Assembly: GCF_004119495.1 (NCBI RefSeq)
Contig: NZ_NRQU01000035.1
Span: 1 to 48,272 of the forward strand
Length of the DNA: 48,272 nucleotides
Source: Flavobacterium sp. YO12
GTDB lineage: Bacteria > Bacteroidota > Bacteroidia > Flavobacteriales > Flavobacteriaceae
Direction of reading: 5' to 3'
Positions 16,068-25,788 of this stretch are shown here, piece after piece. Every line of letters begins with the position of its first letter. The first letter of the stretch is position 1. The translations under genes were made by a program, and so were the position numbers. The notes below the pieces were generated by a model. The model was not told the origin of the DNA. It saw only the letters and a program-made list of their open reading frames with translations, and did not search any database.

Positions 16068-17861
16068 TTAGTTTCCAAAAACCCAGTCATTTACTAATTT
16101 CCCATTACTTCCATCAATAAATGTCTGCCAGATTGGCCAAAATTGTCTTTTATCTGGATTTACTCCGGCTTTGTATAAAGTGGTTATTTTATTATCCTCC
16201 AGCTTATCCCAGCTTTTTGAAGTATAACCTACTGGGGCTTGAGTTTCGCCACGATTTAAACCGTAAATATCTAATGTAAATCCGTCATCTTGATATTTGT
16301 AATACAATGTTTTAGGCACATCTTGATATTTACCAGTACGTGCTTTTAGATCTGCCATTTTAACTTTAGCTTCGTCTAATTTTGTTTTTAGTAAATTCCA
16401 ACGGATCAATGCATATTTACGTTCTAATTCTCCTGTAAATTCTAATTTATTTTCCTCAATAATAGCATTCATCATCGCATCTTTACTTGTCAATTGATCT
16501 ACATAAGCATCTACTTTTACAGCTTGATTTGCTGGAGCAAATGCTCTGCGGCGAATTTCTTTTAGGTAAACGGCAGCAGATCCTGCTCCTTCTAACTCGT
16601 TAGCCGCTTCAGCCGCAATTAAAAGCACTTCTGCATAACGCATATAAATTTTGTTTACACCATCGTCATTTGGCGCGCTGGCAATACGTTTCATCCATTC
16701 AAAACGATATTTACCAAAATACCAAGTCTGTAAATCTGTAAGTTCTTGTTTTGATTTACCATTTACGGCAGCGCCCCATTTATAAGGAACACAAGTTACA
16801 TCTCTTCTAGTATCAGCTTGATCATAGTCATAAAAAACAAATGGCAATGGTCCGTTAACTCCTCCTTTATTGGCTCCCATAGCTTGAAATTGATCAACAG
16901 CGTCGTGTCTAACCGCAAAAGTAAACAGCATTCTTCCTCTAGAATCAGCAAAAGGAATTTCCCAAAGAGATTCTCCACCAGCAGTTGTATTTTCTTGATT
17001 GTATTTTCTCCACAGTCCCTCAAAAGTTGGTTCTAAACGTGCAGTTCCACTTGTAATAACTGAACGACATTCCTCTAGTGCTAACTTGTACATTGCAGCT
17101 ACTGAAAGTTCTGGATCATTACTTCTTCTTACTCCGTCAGGATATTGCTGATAACCGCTTGCCATCATAGCTAATCTAGCTCTAAATCCTTTTACAAAAG
17201 CTTTATTTACACGCTCTGTACTAGCGGTTGCAGAAGTCGCATTAGGCCAAGCTACCAAAGTTGAAGCTTCTCCTAAATCAGCGATCAATTGCTTATAAAT
17301 TTCATCACGCCCCGTTTTTGGAATATAAATAGTATTAGTAGAAACAGGTTCGAAACGTACAGGAACATCTCCCCAGTTTCTAACTAAATCTGCATAGTAA
17401 ATAGCACGTAATGTTAATGCTTCGCCCAACAACTGCCCCATTTCAGCATTTGTAGAAGGATTACCATAGGCACGAATTCCTCTGATACATAAATTGGCAC
17501 GCTCAATTCCTTCATACATCATTGCCCAAGCATTTTTTGGCGAATTCATTTCTGTATTATCAGCCTTAGCGTCATAAACTACTAAATCAGATTTAGCATT
17601 ATCACTTGAAGATGCCAAAAGCCACTCACTATCTGTATTTAATCCTTGATAAGCCAAAAGTCTTCCTCTATAAGACTGCTCTTCTCCAAACGATACTTTT
17701 ATTCCATCAACTGCTCCTTGTGCCAATCCTGGTGTAGAAAAAATAAGCTGCTCATCTAATGTTGACTGTGCAGGAGTATCAAAAAAATCATCGGCAGAAT
17801 CCTGACAAGACGTCAATAAACCTGAGACAATTAAACCTGCTATTATTATTTTATGTTTCAT
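16068..17861 (-). CDS. RagB/SusD-family outer-membrane lipoprotein
   Basis: 597 residues. Lipoprotein signal ending VSGLLTSCQDS, then the SusD fold: the N-terminal FFDTPAQSTLDEQLIF, the TPR-like helices with EALTLRAIYYADLVRNWGDVPV, and the C-terminal MRYAEVLLIAAEAANE motif with the RRRAFAP stretch. SusD binds the glycan over the SusC pore at the cell surface. It lies 17 bases after susC, so both are one operon. Confidence 0.96.
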   Translation of the reverse strand: MKHKIIIAGLIVSGLLTSCQDSADDFFDTPAQSTLDEQLIFSTPGLAQGAVDGIKVSFGEEQSYRGRLLAYQGLNTDSEWLLASSSDNAKSDLVVYDAKADNTEMNSPKNAWAMMYEGIERANLCIRGIRAYGNPSTNAEMGQLLGEALTLRAIYYADLVRNWGDVPVRFEPVSTNTIYIPKTGRDEIYKQLIADLGEASTLVAWPNATSATASTERVNKAFVKGFRARLAMMASGYQQYPDGVRRSNDPELSVAAMYKLALEECRSVITSGTARLEPTFEGLWRKYNQENTTAGGESLWEIPFADSRGRMLFTFAVRHDAVDQFQAMGANKGGVNGPLPFVFYDYDQADTRRDVTCVPYKWGAAVNGKSKQELTDLQTWYFGKYRFEWMKRIASAPNDDGVNKIYMRYAEVLLIAAEAANELEGAGSAAVYLKEIRRRAFAPANQAVKVDAYVDQLTSKDAMMNAIIEENKLEFTGELERKYALIRWNLLKTKLDEAKVKMADLKARTGKYQDVPKTLYYKYQDDGFTLDIYGLNRGETQAPVGYTSKSWDKLEDNKITTLYKAGVNPDKRQFWPIWQTFIDGSNGKLVNDWVFGN

Positions 17862-17878
17862 TTTGATAAATTTTAAAA

Positions 17879-20800
17879 TTAGAAATTAAGGTTTAAACCA
17901 AAAACCAATTGTCTGCTTCTCGGGTATGCTGAATAATCAACTCCCGGTGTTAGTGGTGTTTTTCTTTTTGTTGACACCTCAGGATCTGGACCAGAATAAT
18001 TTGTAATTATAAAAACATTTGTTGCTGTAAAATAAAATCTTAATTTACTCACTCCAAGTTTAGATGTGAACGATTCTGGAGTGCTGTATCCTAAAGTCAA
18101 CGTATTCAATCTAAAGAAAGAACCATCCTCTACCGCCCAATCCGTAAACATAAATTTCTGCATATAAGGAGACCACATTGTTGTATTAGCATTAAGCGCT
18201 TCTAATTGTGCAGGATCTGTAACCAATTGTCCTGAAGCTGGATCTAAGTTTGTCCATCTTACACCATCAGCCATTTCAGTGCTTAAGTTTTTATATTGCC
18301 CGTTTCTGTTTGATGTAGAAAACTCAGCTTTATTAGCGTTATAAATATCATTTCCAATTGTCCAGTTGAAAGCAGCAGTAAGATCAAAACCATAAGCATT
18401 TGCATTAATAACTAAACCTCCTGTACTTTTTGGATTAGAATTACCAATAATAGTTTGATCTGATGCTGTAACTTTATTATCAGCAGAACCATCAGTATTT
18501 TTTAACTTCATCATTCCTGGTTGTAAAGCACCAAGAACACTAGTTGCATCAGCAACACCTGATTTTAAAGTGTATTTTCCTCCAACATAATCAAAATCTG
18601 AAACTTCGTAACGTCCAGCACTTTGATAACCATACATTAATCCCATTGGCGAACCTACATTTACAGCATAATCATTACCTATATCTGTTGATGCCCAGTT
18701 AGTATTTACTCCAAAATTATCCATTACTCCAAGAGAGTTAATTCTATTTTTGTTAACTCCAACGTTTACAGAAAAGTTTAAGCCATAATTTTTCTTTTCA
18801 ATTGCTATAAAGTTTACTGTAGCTTCAAAACCTGTATTTTGTGTTTCACCCATATTTCTGTACTGCGTTTTATAGCCTGTACCTCCTACTGGAAACTCAA
18901 TTAATAGATCTTTAGTTACATTTTTATACACATCGAAAGTACCGTTTAGGCGATTCTTGAAAAATCCAAAATCAAGACCAATATTTTGTGTAACAGTAGT
19001 TTCCCATTTCAAATCTGGATTTGCCAAAACACTTGATGGCGCCCAATAGCTATCAAAACCATTTATATAAGAGTTTGTGTTAGATTGATAACTTTGAACT
19101 GTTTGCCCTACAGGAATATTGTTATTTCCTGCTTCACCATAACTCAGTCTTAATTTAAGAAGACTTAACCAAGAAGCATTTTTTAAGAAATCTTCTTCAG
19201 AAATTTTCCAAGCTGCTGCCGCTGCTGGGAAATAACCCCAACGGTTGCTGTTTAAAAATCGGCTAGAACCATCTGCACGGAAAGAAGCAGTCAATAAATA
19301 ACGATCTTTATAATCATAATTTAAACGTCCAAAAAATGAAAGTAACTTATCATCAGGGCTATAAAAATTATCAACTGAAAAAGGAGTTCCTTGAGTTGTT
19401 AATTTTTTTGCTTGATCTAAATTAAAGAATTTAGGATAATTTAAAATTGTTGTAGTTACAGTATTTGAAGTAGTAGTAATCATTTCTTCTCCTAAAAGCG
19501 CTGTCAAATGGTGGTTTGCTCCTAAGATATTTTTAAAATCATAGTTTAATGTATTCGCATTTCTAAAACGAACATCTTTACGATCGCTCATCACCATTCC
19601 AGGTTTTCCTGCCCCAACTTTAGCAGTACTTGAAAAATAAGTAGAAGAACCGTAAAAACGATAATCTGTATTATTAAAATTGTCTAATCCTAAATCACTT
19701 TGAAATTTTAGGTTTTGAGCAAGCTTCCAACCAAAGCTTCCTAATAAATTATAGTTTTTTCTAAACTGTTGACGGTTATTATCTGAGATCGCTAAAAATG
19801 GATTCACTAAATAACTGTTAACACTTTGATCATCATTATCTGTTGTTAATCCCGGCATTGGAATTGGCGAATACCCAACACTATGACGCAAACGGCTGTC
19901 AAGAGATGAAACTTCATTTTGTTCATTAGCTCCTCCTCCATTTATTTTTGTATCAGAATAACGTACTGTAAAACCAAGATCGATTTTATCACTTGCTTTA
20001 TTCTTTAATGCTAGCGATAAGTTGTTTCTTTTATAATCAGAACCAACCATAATTGCTTTCTCATCGTAATAAGCGTAGTTAAAATTATAACTCAATTTTT
20101 CAGTACCTCCGCGAATTCCTAAATCACGACTATTTACTTCACCGCGACGACCATAAATTTGCTTTTGCCAGTCTGTTCCTTTTACTCCGTTATACAAATC
20201 ACGATCTTGCCAGTTTCCAAAATACTTAGTGTAAGATGTTGGATTACTTAAAATAGTTTTATCTGTTTGACTTAATAAAGCATATTCATACTGCCATTTT
20301 ACAAAATCTTCTGTAGGCAGTACATCAATGTCATTAGCCATTGTTTTCATACCATAAAACATATTATAACTAACTGCCATTTTTCCGTCTTTACCCGTTT
20401 TAGTAGTTACGATAATAACACCATTTGCTCCTCTAGATCCATAAATTGCTGTAGAAGAAGCATCTTTCAATACCGTCATCGACTCAACATTTGAAGCCGC
20501 AATATCGCTCATGCTATTTACAGGAAAACCGTCAACAATTATTAAAGGCGAAGCATCTTGTGTTAAAGATCCGCCTCCACGCACTCTAATTTTAATATCT
20601 GCATCTGGAGAACCTTCGGTTGAAACAACCTGAACCCCAGCAATTCGTCCTGTTAAAGCTTCTGCAATATTAGAAACGGGTACTTTTTTCAATTCATTTC
20701 CTGAAATTGAAGCAACTGCACCTGTTAAATCAGATTTTTTTGCAGTACCATAACCTATCACAACAACTTCATTTAAATTATTAGCATCTTCAACTAAGGA

Positions 20801-21109
20801 TACATCTACCTTAGTCTTACCTGCTGCCGAAACTTCTTTCGTTACAAACCCAATGAAAGAAAAACTCAAAACTGCTTTCGGATTTGTTAATTTAATCTTG
20901 TAGTGTCCATCAAAATCTGTCGAAGTTCCATTCTTTGTCCCTTTTTCAAGAACATTAACTCCCGGCAGAGAAAGTCCTGCCGCATCCTTAACAGTTCCTT
21001 CTAATGTCACAGTCTGAGCATGCGCTCGATTGCCCATCAGTAAGCACAATAAGAAAACAACAGCAAAGCAACGATTTGTTCCTTTGTTTAATAAATCATT
21101 AAAATTCAT
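17879..21109 (-). CDS. SusC/RagA-family TonB-linked outer-membrane transporter
   Basis: 1076 residues. Signal peptide ending AHAQ, then a carboxypeptidase-regulatory-like domain (LEGTVKDAAGLSLPGVNV), the SusC signature VVIGYGTAKKSDLTGAVASI, the plug domain with VRGGGSLTQDASPLIIVDG and IYGSRGANGVIIVTTK, and a 22-strand barrel ending in LNLNF with the C-terminal Phe of outer-membrane proteins. It imports oligosaccharides with TonB energy as partner of the SusD protein. Two operator-like palindromes lie upstream. Confidence 0.97.
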   Translation of the reverse strand: MNFNDLLNKGTNRCFAVVFLLCLLMGNRAHAQTVTLEGTVKDAAGLSLPGVNVLEKGTKNGTSTDFDGHYKIKLTNPKAVLSFSFIGFVTKEVSAAGKTKVDVSLVEDANNLNEVVVIGYGTAKKSDLTGAVASISGNELKKVPVSNIAEALTGRIAGVQVVSTEGSPDADIKIRVRGGGSLTQDASPLIIVDGFPVNSMSDIAASNVESMTVLKDASSTAIYGSRGANGVIIVTTKTGKDGKMAVSYNMFYGMKTMANDIDVLPTEDFVKWQYEYALLSQTDKTILSNPTSYTKYFGNWQDRDLYNGVKGTDWQKQIYGRRGEVNSRDLGIRGGTEKLSYNFNYAYYDEKAIMVGSDYKRNNLSLALKNKASDKIDLGFTVRYSDTKINGGGANEQNEVSSLDSRLRHSVGYSPIPMPGLTTDNDDQSVNSYLVNPFLAISDNNRQQFRKNYNLLGSFGWKLAQNLKFQSDLGLDNFNNTDYRFYGSSTYFSSTAKVGAGKPGMVMSDRKDVRFRNANTLNYDFKNILGANHHLTALLGEEMITTTSNTVTTTILNYPKFFNLDQAKKLTTQGTPFSVDNFYSPDDKLLSFFGRLNYDYKDRYLLTASFRADGSSRFLNSNRWGYFPAAAAAWKISEEDFLKNASWLSLLKLRLSYGEAGNNNIPVGQTVQSYQSNTNSYINGFDSYWAPSSVLANPDLKWETTVTQNIGLDFGFFKNRLNGTFDVYKNVTKDLLIEFPVGGTGYKTQYRNMGETQNTGFEATVNFIAIEKKNYGLNFSVNVGVNKNRINSLGVMDNFGVNTNWASTDIGNDYAVNVGSPMGLMYGYQSAGRYEVSDFDYVGGKYTLKSGVADATSVLGALQPGMMKLKNTDGSADNKVTASDQTIIGNSNPKSTGGLVINANAYGFDLTAAFNWTIGNDIYNANKAEFSTSNRNGQYKNLSTEMADGVRWTNLDPASGQLVTDPAQLEALNANTTMWSPYMQKFMFTDWAVEDGSFFRLNTLTLGYSTPESFTSKLGVSKLRFYFTATNVFIITNYSGPDPEVSTKRKTPLTPGVDYSAYPRSRQLVFGLNLNF

Positions 21110-21279
21110 GGTTGATTGTTTAAGTTATTAATTGTTTTAAAAGTGGTTTTTTGTGGTTTCTTTTTAATTTACAATTACAGCTTTTGCAAACGTTTTTTCT
21201 TTTTCTTTCAATAAAATCAGAGGTTTTATCCATTTTATTGCTATTAAAAACCAAAGTATTTTTAACAGCTTGAAAAAAT

Positions 21280-21301
21280 TGTAATCGATTGCACAAACAT
21301 A
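21280..21301 (-). promoter_or_regulatory. Candidate susC promoter -7 box with abutting operator
   Basis: On the minus strand TATGTTTG (from plus 21294-21301) is followed at once by TGCAATCGATTACA (plus 21280-21293). The AATCGATT core is a perfect palindrome of the kind bound by LacI-type regulators, and its place over the expected start site suggests repression. A TTG-like element is only loosely spaced. The leader would be about 175 bases. Confidence 0.5.
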
Positions 21302-21463
21302 GATATTTTTTTATACAAAAAATTAAAATTCATAAAAATTTCATAATAAAAATTATATAAGCAAAATAAAATCGACTTTTTCTACAATATGTGTAATTTA
21401 ATTGATGTATAAATATTAAATATATTATTATAATTTTGAAATTCCTTGCGATTTTCCAAAAAA

Positions 21464-21477
21464 ACAATCGATTACAT
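21464..21477. promoter_or_regulatory. Second operator-like palindrome upstream of susC
   Basis: This site contains the 12 bases CAATCGATTACA, identical to the minus-strand reading of the site at 21280-21293 and about 185 bases from it. The rest of the gap 21110-21722 is AT-rich with no credible gene. No LacI-type regulator lies in the window. Confidence 0.5.
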
Positions 21478-21665
21478 GTTTACAATTTAAGATATTTTTA
21501 AGTGTGTTTTTAACATTTAAAAAGCAGAAAGCACAAAACCGAACTTTATATCGCTCTTCTTTTTTTACAAAGTTTTTCTTTACAAAAAGATAACAGCAAA
21601 TACTCGAGACAAACTTTTAAAACATTAAACACTTTTCGACCTCAACACAAATAACATAAAGCCAT

Positions 21666-21694
21666 AAAAAAACCCTTAGAAAATATCTAAGGGC
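21666..21694 (-). terminator. Terminator of the MFS exporter gene
   Basis: On the minus strand CCCTTAGA, short loop, TCTAAGGG, then seven T. It lies about 30 bases after the stop at 21723. Confidence 0.85.
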
Positions 21695-21722
21695 TTAAAT
21701 AGAATTAAAAAACAGGAAATAA

Positions 21723-22889
21723 TTAGATCCTTTGAAGTCTCAAGTTGTTCCTATGTGCTCTTATTAAAGTAATCGTTATAAGCATTCCTATAACAGACAT
21801 TGCCACTCCTATTAAATTTGGTGAAGCATAACTATAACCAGCTGTTAAAGGCAGTCCGCCTAAAAACGCTCCTAAAGCATTCCCGATATTAAAACTTCCC
21901 TGAAGCGCAGCAGAAGCAATCATCTCAGCACCTTTGGCAGTTCGTATCATAAGCATTTGAATTGGCGCTATTACCGAAAAAGAAATACATCCAGTTAAAA
22001 ATGTCAAAAACAAAGACACATATTGATTTGAAGAGAAAAAGTAAACCAAAATCAAATCGATTGACATAATAAACAGTAAAGCCAATGTGGTTGGTGCGGG
22101 TGAAAATTTATCAGCCAGTTTACCGCCTGCAAAATTTCCAACTACCATTCCAAGTCCAGCCAAAATTAAAATAGACGAAACATCACCTTCAGAGAATTTA
22201 GAAACATTAATCAACAAGGGAGCGATGTAACTAATCCAAGCAAACAATCCTCCAAAACCAATTGCTGTTATTCCAATAATCAGCCAAGCTTCAGTTTTCT
22301 TGAAAAACTCCAATTGCTTTTTCATATTAACCGTCTCTCCTTTTTCTAAACTCGGCATCCATGAATAAATGAATAGAAAAGTGAGCAGTCCAACAATTGC
22401 AATCAATACAAAAGTATAACGCCATAAAAAGTGATGTCCTATATAAGTTCCTATTGGAACTCCAATTAAATTAGCCAAAGTTAAACCCGAAAACATAATA
22501 GCAATTGCTTGAGCTTCTTTTCCTTTATCCGCCAAACGACTTGCTACTACAGCACCAACACCAAAAAAGGCACCGTGCGGTAAACCAGACAAAAATCGCG
22601 AAGCAAACAAAAAGTTATAGGTTGGAGCAATAATTGACAAGGCATTAAAAACAGTTAACATTAATGCTAAAATTAGGAGCATTTTTTTGGGCGGAAAGTT
22701 TCTTCCAAGGATTACTAATAAAGGTGCTCCAATAACAACACCAAGTGCATATGCCGAAATAAGATATCCAGCAACTGGAATCGACACTTTCATATTTGAA
22801 GCAATATCTGGAAGCAGACCCATCATTACAAATTCTGTAATACCAATAGTTAAGCCTCCAAATGAGAGCGCAATAAGACTTTTTTTCAT
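21723..22889 (-). CDS. MFS transporter, AraJ-like DHA1 drug/sugar exporter
   Basis: 388 residues with twelve membrane helices. The start has TIGITEFVMMGLLPDIA, typical of the AraJ/YdhP/PbuE-like DHA1 group, followed by the motif A region LGRNFPPKKMLL and FLSGLPHGAFFGVGAVVASRLAD. Substrate unknown; the group exports sugars, purines or drugs. Divergent from an AraC regulator that probably controls it. A minus-strand -7 box TAAATTTG lies at 22926-22933. Confidence 0.92.
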   Translation of the reverse strand: MKKSLIALSFGGLTIGITEFVMMGLLPDIASNMKVSIPVAGYLISAYALGVVIGAPLLVILGRNFPPKKMLLILALMLTVFNALSIIAPTYNFLFASRFLSGLPHGAFFGVGAVVASRLADKGKEAQAIAIMFSGLTLANLIGVPIGTYIGHHFLWRYTFVLIAIVGLLTFLFIYSWMPSLEKGETVNMKKQLEFFKKTEAWLIIGITAIGFGGLFAWISYIAPLLINVSKFSEGDVSSILILAGLGMVVGNFAGGKLADKFSPAPTTLALLFIMSIDLILVYFFSSNQYVSLFLTFLTGCISFSVIAPIQMLMIRTAKGAEMIASAALQGSFNIGNALGAFLGGLPLTAGYSYASPNLIGVAMSVIGMLITITLIRAHRNNLRLQRI

Positions 22890-22925
22890 TTGTTTTTATA
22901 AGAAAGGAATAGATTTTCTATACCG

Positions 22926-22966
22926 CAAATTTAACACTATGCGTCTTAACGAAAATTGTACATTTG
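22926..22966. promoter_or_regulatory. Divergent -7 boxes between the MFS and AraC genes
   Basis: TAAATTTG on the minus strand (22926-22933) points to the MFS gene, and TACATTTG on the plus strand (22959-22966) points to the AraC gene. Neither has a perfect -33 TTG. The 25 bases between the boxes are the likely regulator site. Confidence 0.5.
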
Positions 22967-22991
22967 TGATATAAACTTGTAAATTTAAGTT

Positions 22992-23825
22992 ATGCCAAAA
23001 TTAAATCAATTCAAAACTTTGGTTATTGATGAATTTGAAGATGACAAATTTCACCTGCCTCCGCACACACATACCTATTACGAAATCATTTACATTAAAA
23101 AAGGAAACGGAGTTCATCATTTGAACAACAACTTACTTCCCTATAAATCAGGTGATTTATTTGTAATTTCGCCAGAAGACAAGCATTACTTTGACATAAA
23201 AAAAACAACTCGATTTGTATATATCAAGTTTACTGATAACTATTTTAACTCTAATAAAAATCTTTTTTGTGATGATTTACTTCTACATACGCCAGAAGAT
23301 TTTATGCGGGATAAACTTTTAAAAGAAACTGTTTTAAAACTAGATGATCCTTGTAAAACGATTCTAAAAAATACAGTCGAAAACATTACGGCTTACAACT
23401 GCAAAATAGATGTTACTACTTCGCCTATTGTCTTTTATCAAATTCTTTCCATATTTGGTTTGATTAAAGAAACAATCAGGGGAATGAACTTGCAAATGAA
23501 ATCGGCTCATATCGACAATGAACAAATTGCAACTTATATACATCAAAATATTTACCAGCCAAAACTTGTTCAAATTAAAGTCATAGCAGATCACTTTAAC
23601 ATAGCGCAAACCTATTTCAGCGCCTATTTTAAAAGAACTTTTTCTATCAGTTACAGAGATTATATTCATAATCTGAGAACTACTTTAATAGAAAAAAGAA
23701 TTCACAACAATCAATTACCTATTAAACAAATTGCCTACGAATTTGGTTTTACAGATGAAAGTCATTTATCTAATTATTTCAAAAAGAGAAAAAACATGAA
23801 TCCTAGTGATTTTAAAAAAACGTAA
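22992..23825 (+). CDS. AraC-family transcriptional regulator
   Basis: 277 residues. An N-terminal cupin sensor has HLPPHTHTYYEIIYIKKG and YKSGDLFVISPEDKHYF; the metal-like His cluster is the usual cupin pattern. The C-terminal region carries the AraC DNA-binding domain with IADHFNIAQTYFSAYFKR and IKQIAYEFGFTDESHLSNYF. Divergent from the MFS exporter, its likely target. Confidence 0.92.
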   Translation: MPKLNQFKTLVIDEFEDDKFHLPPHTHTYYEIIYIKKGNGVHHLNNNLLPYKSGDLFVISPEDKHYFDIKKTTRFVYIKFTDNYFNSNKNLFCDDLLLHTPEDFMRDKLLKETVLKLDDPCKTILKNTVENITAYNCKIDVTTSPIVFYQILSIFGLIKETIRGMNLQMKSAHIDNEQIATYIHQNIYQPKLVQIKVIADHFNIAQTYFSAYFKRTFSISYRDYIHNLRTTLIEKRIHNNQLPIKQIAYEFGFTDESHLSNYFKKRKNMNPSDFKKT

Positions 23826-23896
23826 CATTCAAAATCTTAAATATATAGGTGCTCTTAAAAAATTTCTTTAAATTTGTACTTCTAAAACAGTTGTAA

Positions 23897-24283
23897 TTGA
23901 CGAAAAAAATCCACATATTATATCTATTCTTAACTCTTAGTGTCTTTTTGATATCGGCTGAGAGTTATGCTTGTGGACGCTCTTCTGAAAAAACTTCACA
24001 TGAAAAAAGCACTTCTTCAAAAAAGGAAGACCTTGATACTTGCAAGAAAGAGTGCTGTAAAAAAGATCAAAGTCCTAAAAAAGATCAGCATGGCTGTAAC
24101 GGAAAATGTGATCACTCTGGATGCACACCAACTGCTTTATCGTTTAGTTTGATCGCTTTGAATGAATTTGAATTTGATACTAATTTGTTTAATTTCTCTA
24201 CCGAGAAATCAATCTCGTTTCACAAAACCGCTGCTATTTCAGATGGTTTTACTTCTATTTGGCTCCTGCCCAAAATAAAATAA
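23897..24283 (+). CDS. Exported Cys/Lys-rich protein of the copper island
   Basis: 128 residues from TTG 23897; no ATG precedes the signal peptide. MTKKIHILYLFLTLSVF..ESYA is a clear signal peptide. The mature N-terminus holds eight Cys, as CGRS, CKKECCKK, HGCNGKCDHSGC, and many Lys, a likely soft-metal binding tail, then a hydrophobic and acidic region without Cys. A -7 box TAAATTTG at 23869-23876 leaves a short leader. It heads the genes for DUF3347 and multicopper oxidase proteins, so copper binding is a reasonable inference. Confidence 0.65.
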   Translation: MTKKIHILYLFLTLSVFLISAESYACGRSSEKTSHEKSTSSKKEDLDTCKKECCKKDQSPKKDQHGCNGKCDHSGCTPTALSFSLIALNEFEFDTNLFNFSTEKSISFHKTAAISDGFTSIWLLPKIK

Positions 24284-24434
24284 TTGTATTTGCGACAGCC
24301 ATAATTGGGTCTAAACCAACCTCCAATCTATGGTTTTTCATATAAAAGACGCAAATAACTTAATATCGAGACTTAAAAAAACATAGTAAACTTGAAAAGG
24401 AAAATTAAAATCCTTTTTATCAAATTTAGAAAAA

Positions 24435-24965
24435 ATGAAAAATTTCACATCTACAATAGCACTAGCAATCGCATTATTATTTTCTGTAAATTTTGCGCAA
24501 GCCAATACAATCGCAACAGAACCAACTGCAACAGAAATTGCAGATTCAAATCAATTACAATCTGTTTATGACGCTTACTTTGCAGTAAAAGACGCTTTAA
24601 TAAAAAGTGATGCCAAATTAACTTCGGCGAAAGCTAAAGATTTATTAGCCGCCATTACAGAAGTTAAAATGGACAAACTGAAAAATGACGAACATAATGT
24701 TTGGATGAAAGCGGTAAAAAAAATGACTGCTGATGCAAAAAGCATTTCTACAACCAGCGATCTTAAAAAACAACGTGAAACTTTTAAATCGCTTACTAAA
24801 AGCACTTATGATTTAATCAAAGTTTCAAAATCTAATGAAGTTGTTTACAAACAACATTGCCCAATGGCTGATGCTGATTGGTTAAGCAAAGAAAAAGCGG
24901 TTAAAAATCCATATTATGGCTCTTCAATGCTAACTTGCGGAAACGTAGTAGAAACTATCAAATAA
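24435..24965 (+). CDS. DUF3347 periplasmic protein
   Basis: 176 residues with a signal peptide ending VNFAQA. A helical middle region (LQSVYDAYFAVKDALIKSD) leads to the C-terminal VVYKQHCPMADADWLS and NPYYGSSMLTCG. The HCPMA..YGSSMLTCG pattern is also seen at the C-terminus of CusB-like copper efflux adaptors, where His, Cys and Met bind copper. The next gene starts two bases after its stop, so both are one operon. Confidence 0.88.
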   Translation: MKNFTSTIALAIALLFSVNFAQANTIATEPTATEIADSNQLQSVYDAYFAVKDALIKSDAKLTSAKAKDLLAAITEVKMDKLKNDEHNVWMKAVKKMTADAKSISTTSDLKKQRETFKSLTKSTYDLIKVSKSNEVVYKQHCPMADADWLSKEKAVKNPYYGSSMLTCGNVVETIK

Positions 24966-24967
24966 AT

Positions 24968-25528
24968 ATGACGCTCTACATCAAAAACATGGTGTGCGCT
25001 CGTTGTAATATGGTTGTGAAGTCTGAGCTTGAAAAACTTGGACTTCAACCTATTTCTGTAGAATTAGGCGAAGTCAAATTACAAGACGTCATTACTGAAA
25101 ATCAAAAAGAAATTTTACTTAAGAATCTTCAATCCTTAGGTTTCGATTTAATCGATGATAAAAAAAGTAAAACGATAGAGAAGATTAAGAATCTTATTAT
25201 TGATTTAGTTCATCATAAAAATGTAGAACTCAAAACTAATTTATCTGATTATTTAGCGGAGAATCTAAATCAGGATTATAATTCATTGAGCAATTTATTT
25301 TCAGAAATTGAAAACACCACGATTGAAAAATATTTTATCTGTCAAAAAATAGAAAAGGTAAAGGAGTTATTGATTTACAATGAACTTTCGCTGAGCGAAA
25401 TTGCTGACATGCTAAACTACAGTAATGTGGCGCATTTAAGTAATCAGTTCAAGAAAGTAACAAGCTACACACCTACCAATTTTAAACAATTGAAAGATAA
25501 AAAACGCATTCATATTGAGAATTTGTAA
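24968..25528 (+). CDS. HMA-like domain fused to an AraC helix-turn-helix regulator
   Basis: 186 residues from ATG 24968; a longer frame from 24935 overlaps the previous gene and was rejected. Residues 1-70 look like a heavy-metal-associated ferredoxin-like domain with the CxxC pair in MVCARC (Cys 10 and 13). Residues about 100-180 form an AraC-type DNA-binding domain with LSEIADMLNYSNVAHLSNQF. It probably senses copper and controls this island. Being cotranscribed with the DUF3347 gene points to autoregulation. Confidence 0.85.
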   Translation: MTLYIKNMVCARCNMVVKSELEKLGLQPISVELGEVKLQDVITENQKEILLKNLQSLGFDLIDDKKSKTIEKIKNLIIDLVHHKNVELKTNLSDYLAENLNQDYNSLSNLFSEIENTTIEKYFICQKIEKVKELLIYNELSLSEIADMLNYSNVAHLSNQFKKVTSYTPTNFKQLKDKKRIHIENL

Positions 25529-25538
25529 TTTTTTTCTA

Positions 25539-25683
25539 ACCGCAAGAGAACGCAAAGTTTTACGCAAGGTTCGCAAATAAATTAAGTAAAAATTAAAACA
25601 GCGACGACCCGAGCGATAGCGAAAAGGCAAAGACTAAAAAATACTTAGCGCCCTTTGCGTAAAACTTTGCGTTCTCTTGCGGT
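25539..25683. repeat. 29-base perfect inverted repeat, MITE/REPIN-like
   Basis: The arms 25539-25567 and 25655-25683 are exact reverse complements, starting ACCGCAAGAGAACGC, and enclose 87 bases. Each arm itself contains ACGCAAAG-type subrepeats that I know as abundant in Flavobacterium genomes. No transposase is present. The element lies between the regulator and the decayed HMA gene. Confidence 0.85.
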
Positions 25684-25731
25684 AAAAAACCCTTTCCTAT
25701 AATATTACAAATCATTCTCAAAATTATACAA

Positions 25732-25754
25732 TCCGAAATAAACCTTACTTCGGA
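25732..25754. promoter_or_regulatory. Inverted repeat TCCGAA-N11-TTCGGA, possible operator
   Basis: TCCGAA at 25732-25737 and TTCGGA at 25749-25754, followed by ACATTTG, a partial -7 box. Its place ahead of the HMA remnant and the oxidase gene makes it a candidate site for the copper regulator. Inference only. Confidence 0.35.
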
Positions 25755-25788
25755 CATTTGCATTGTAATAACTAAAAAAGATAAAACA

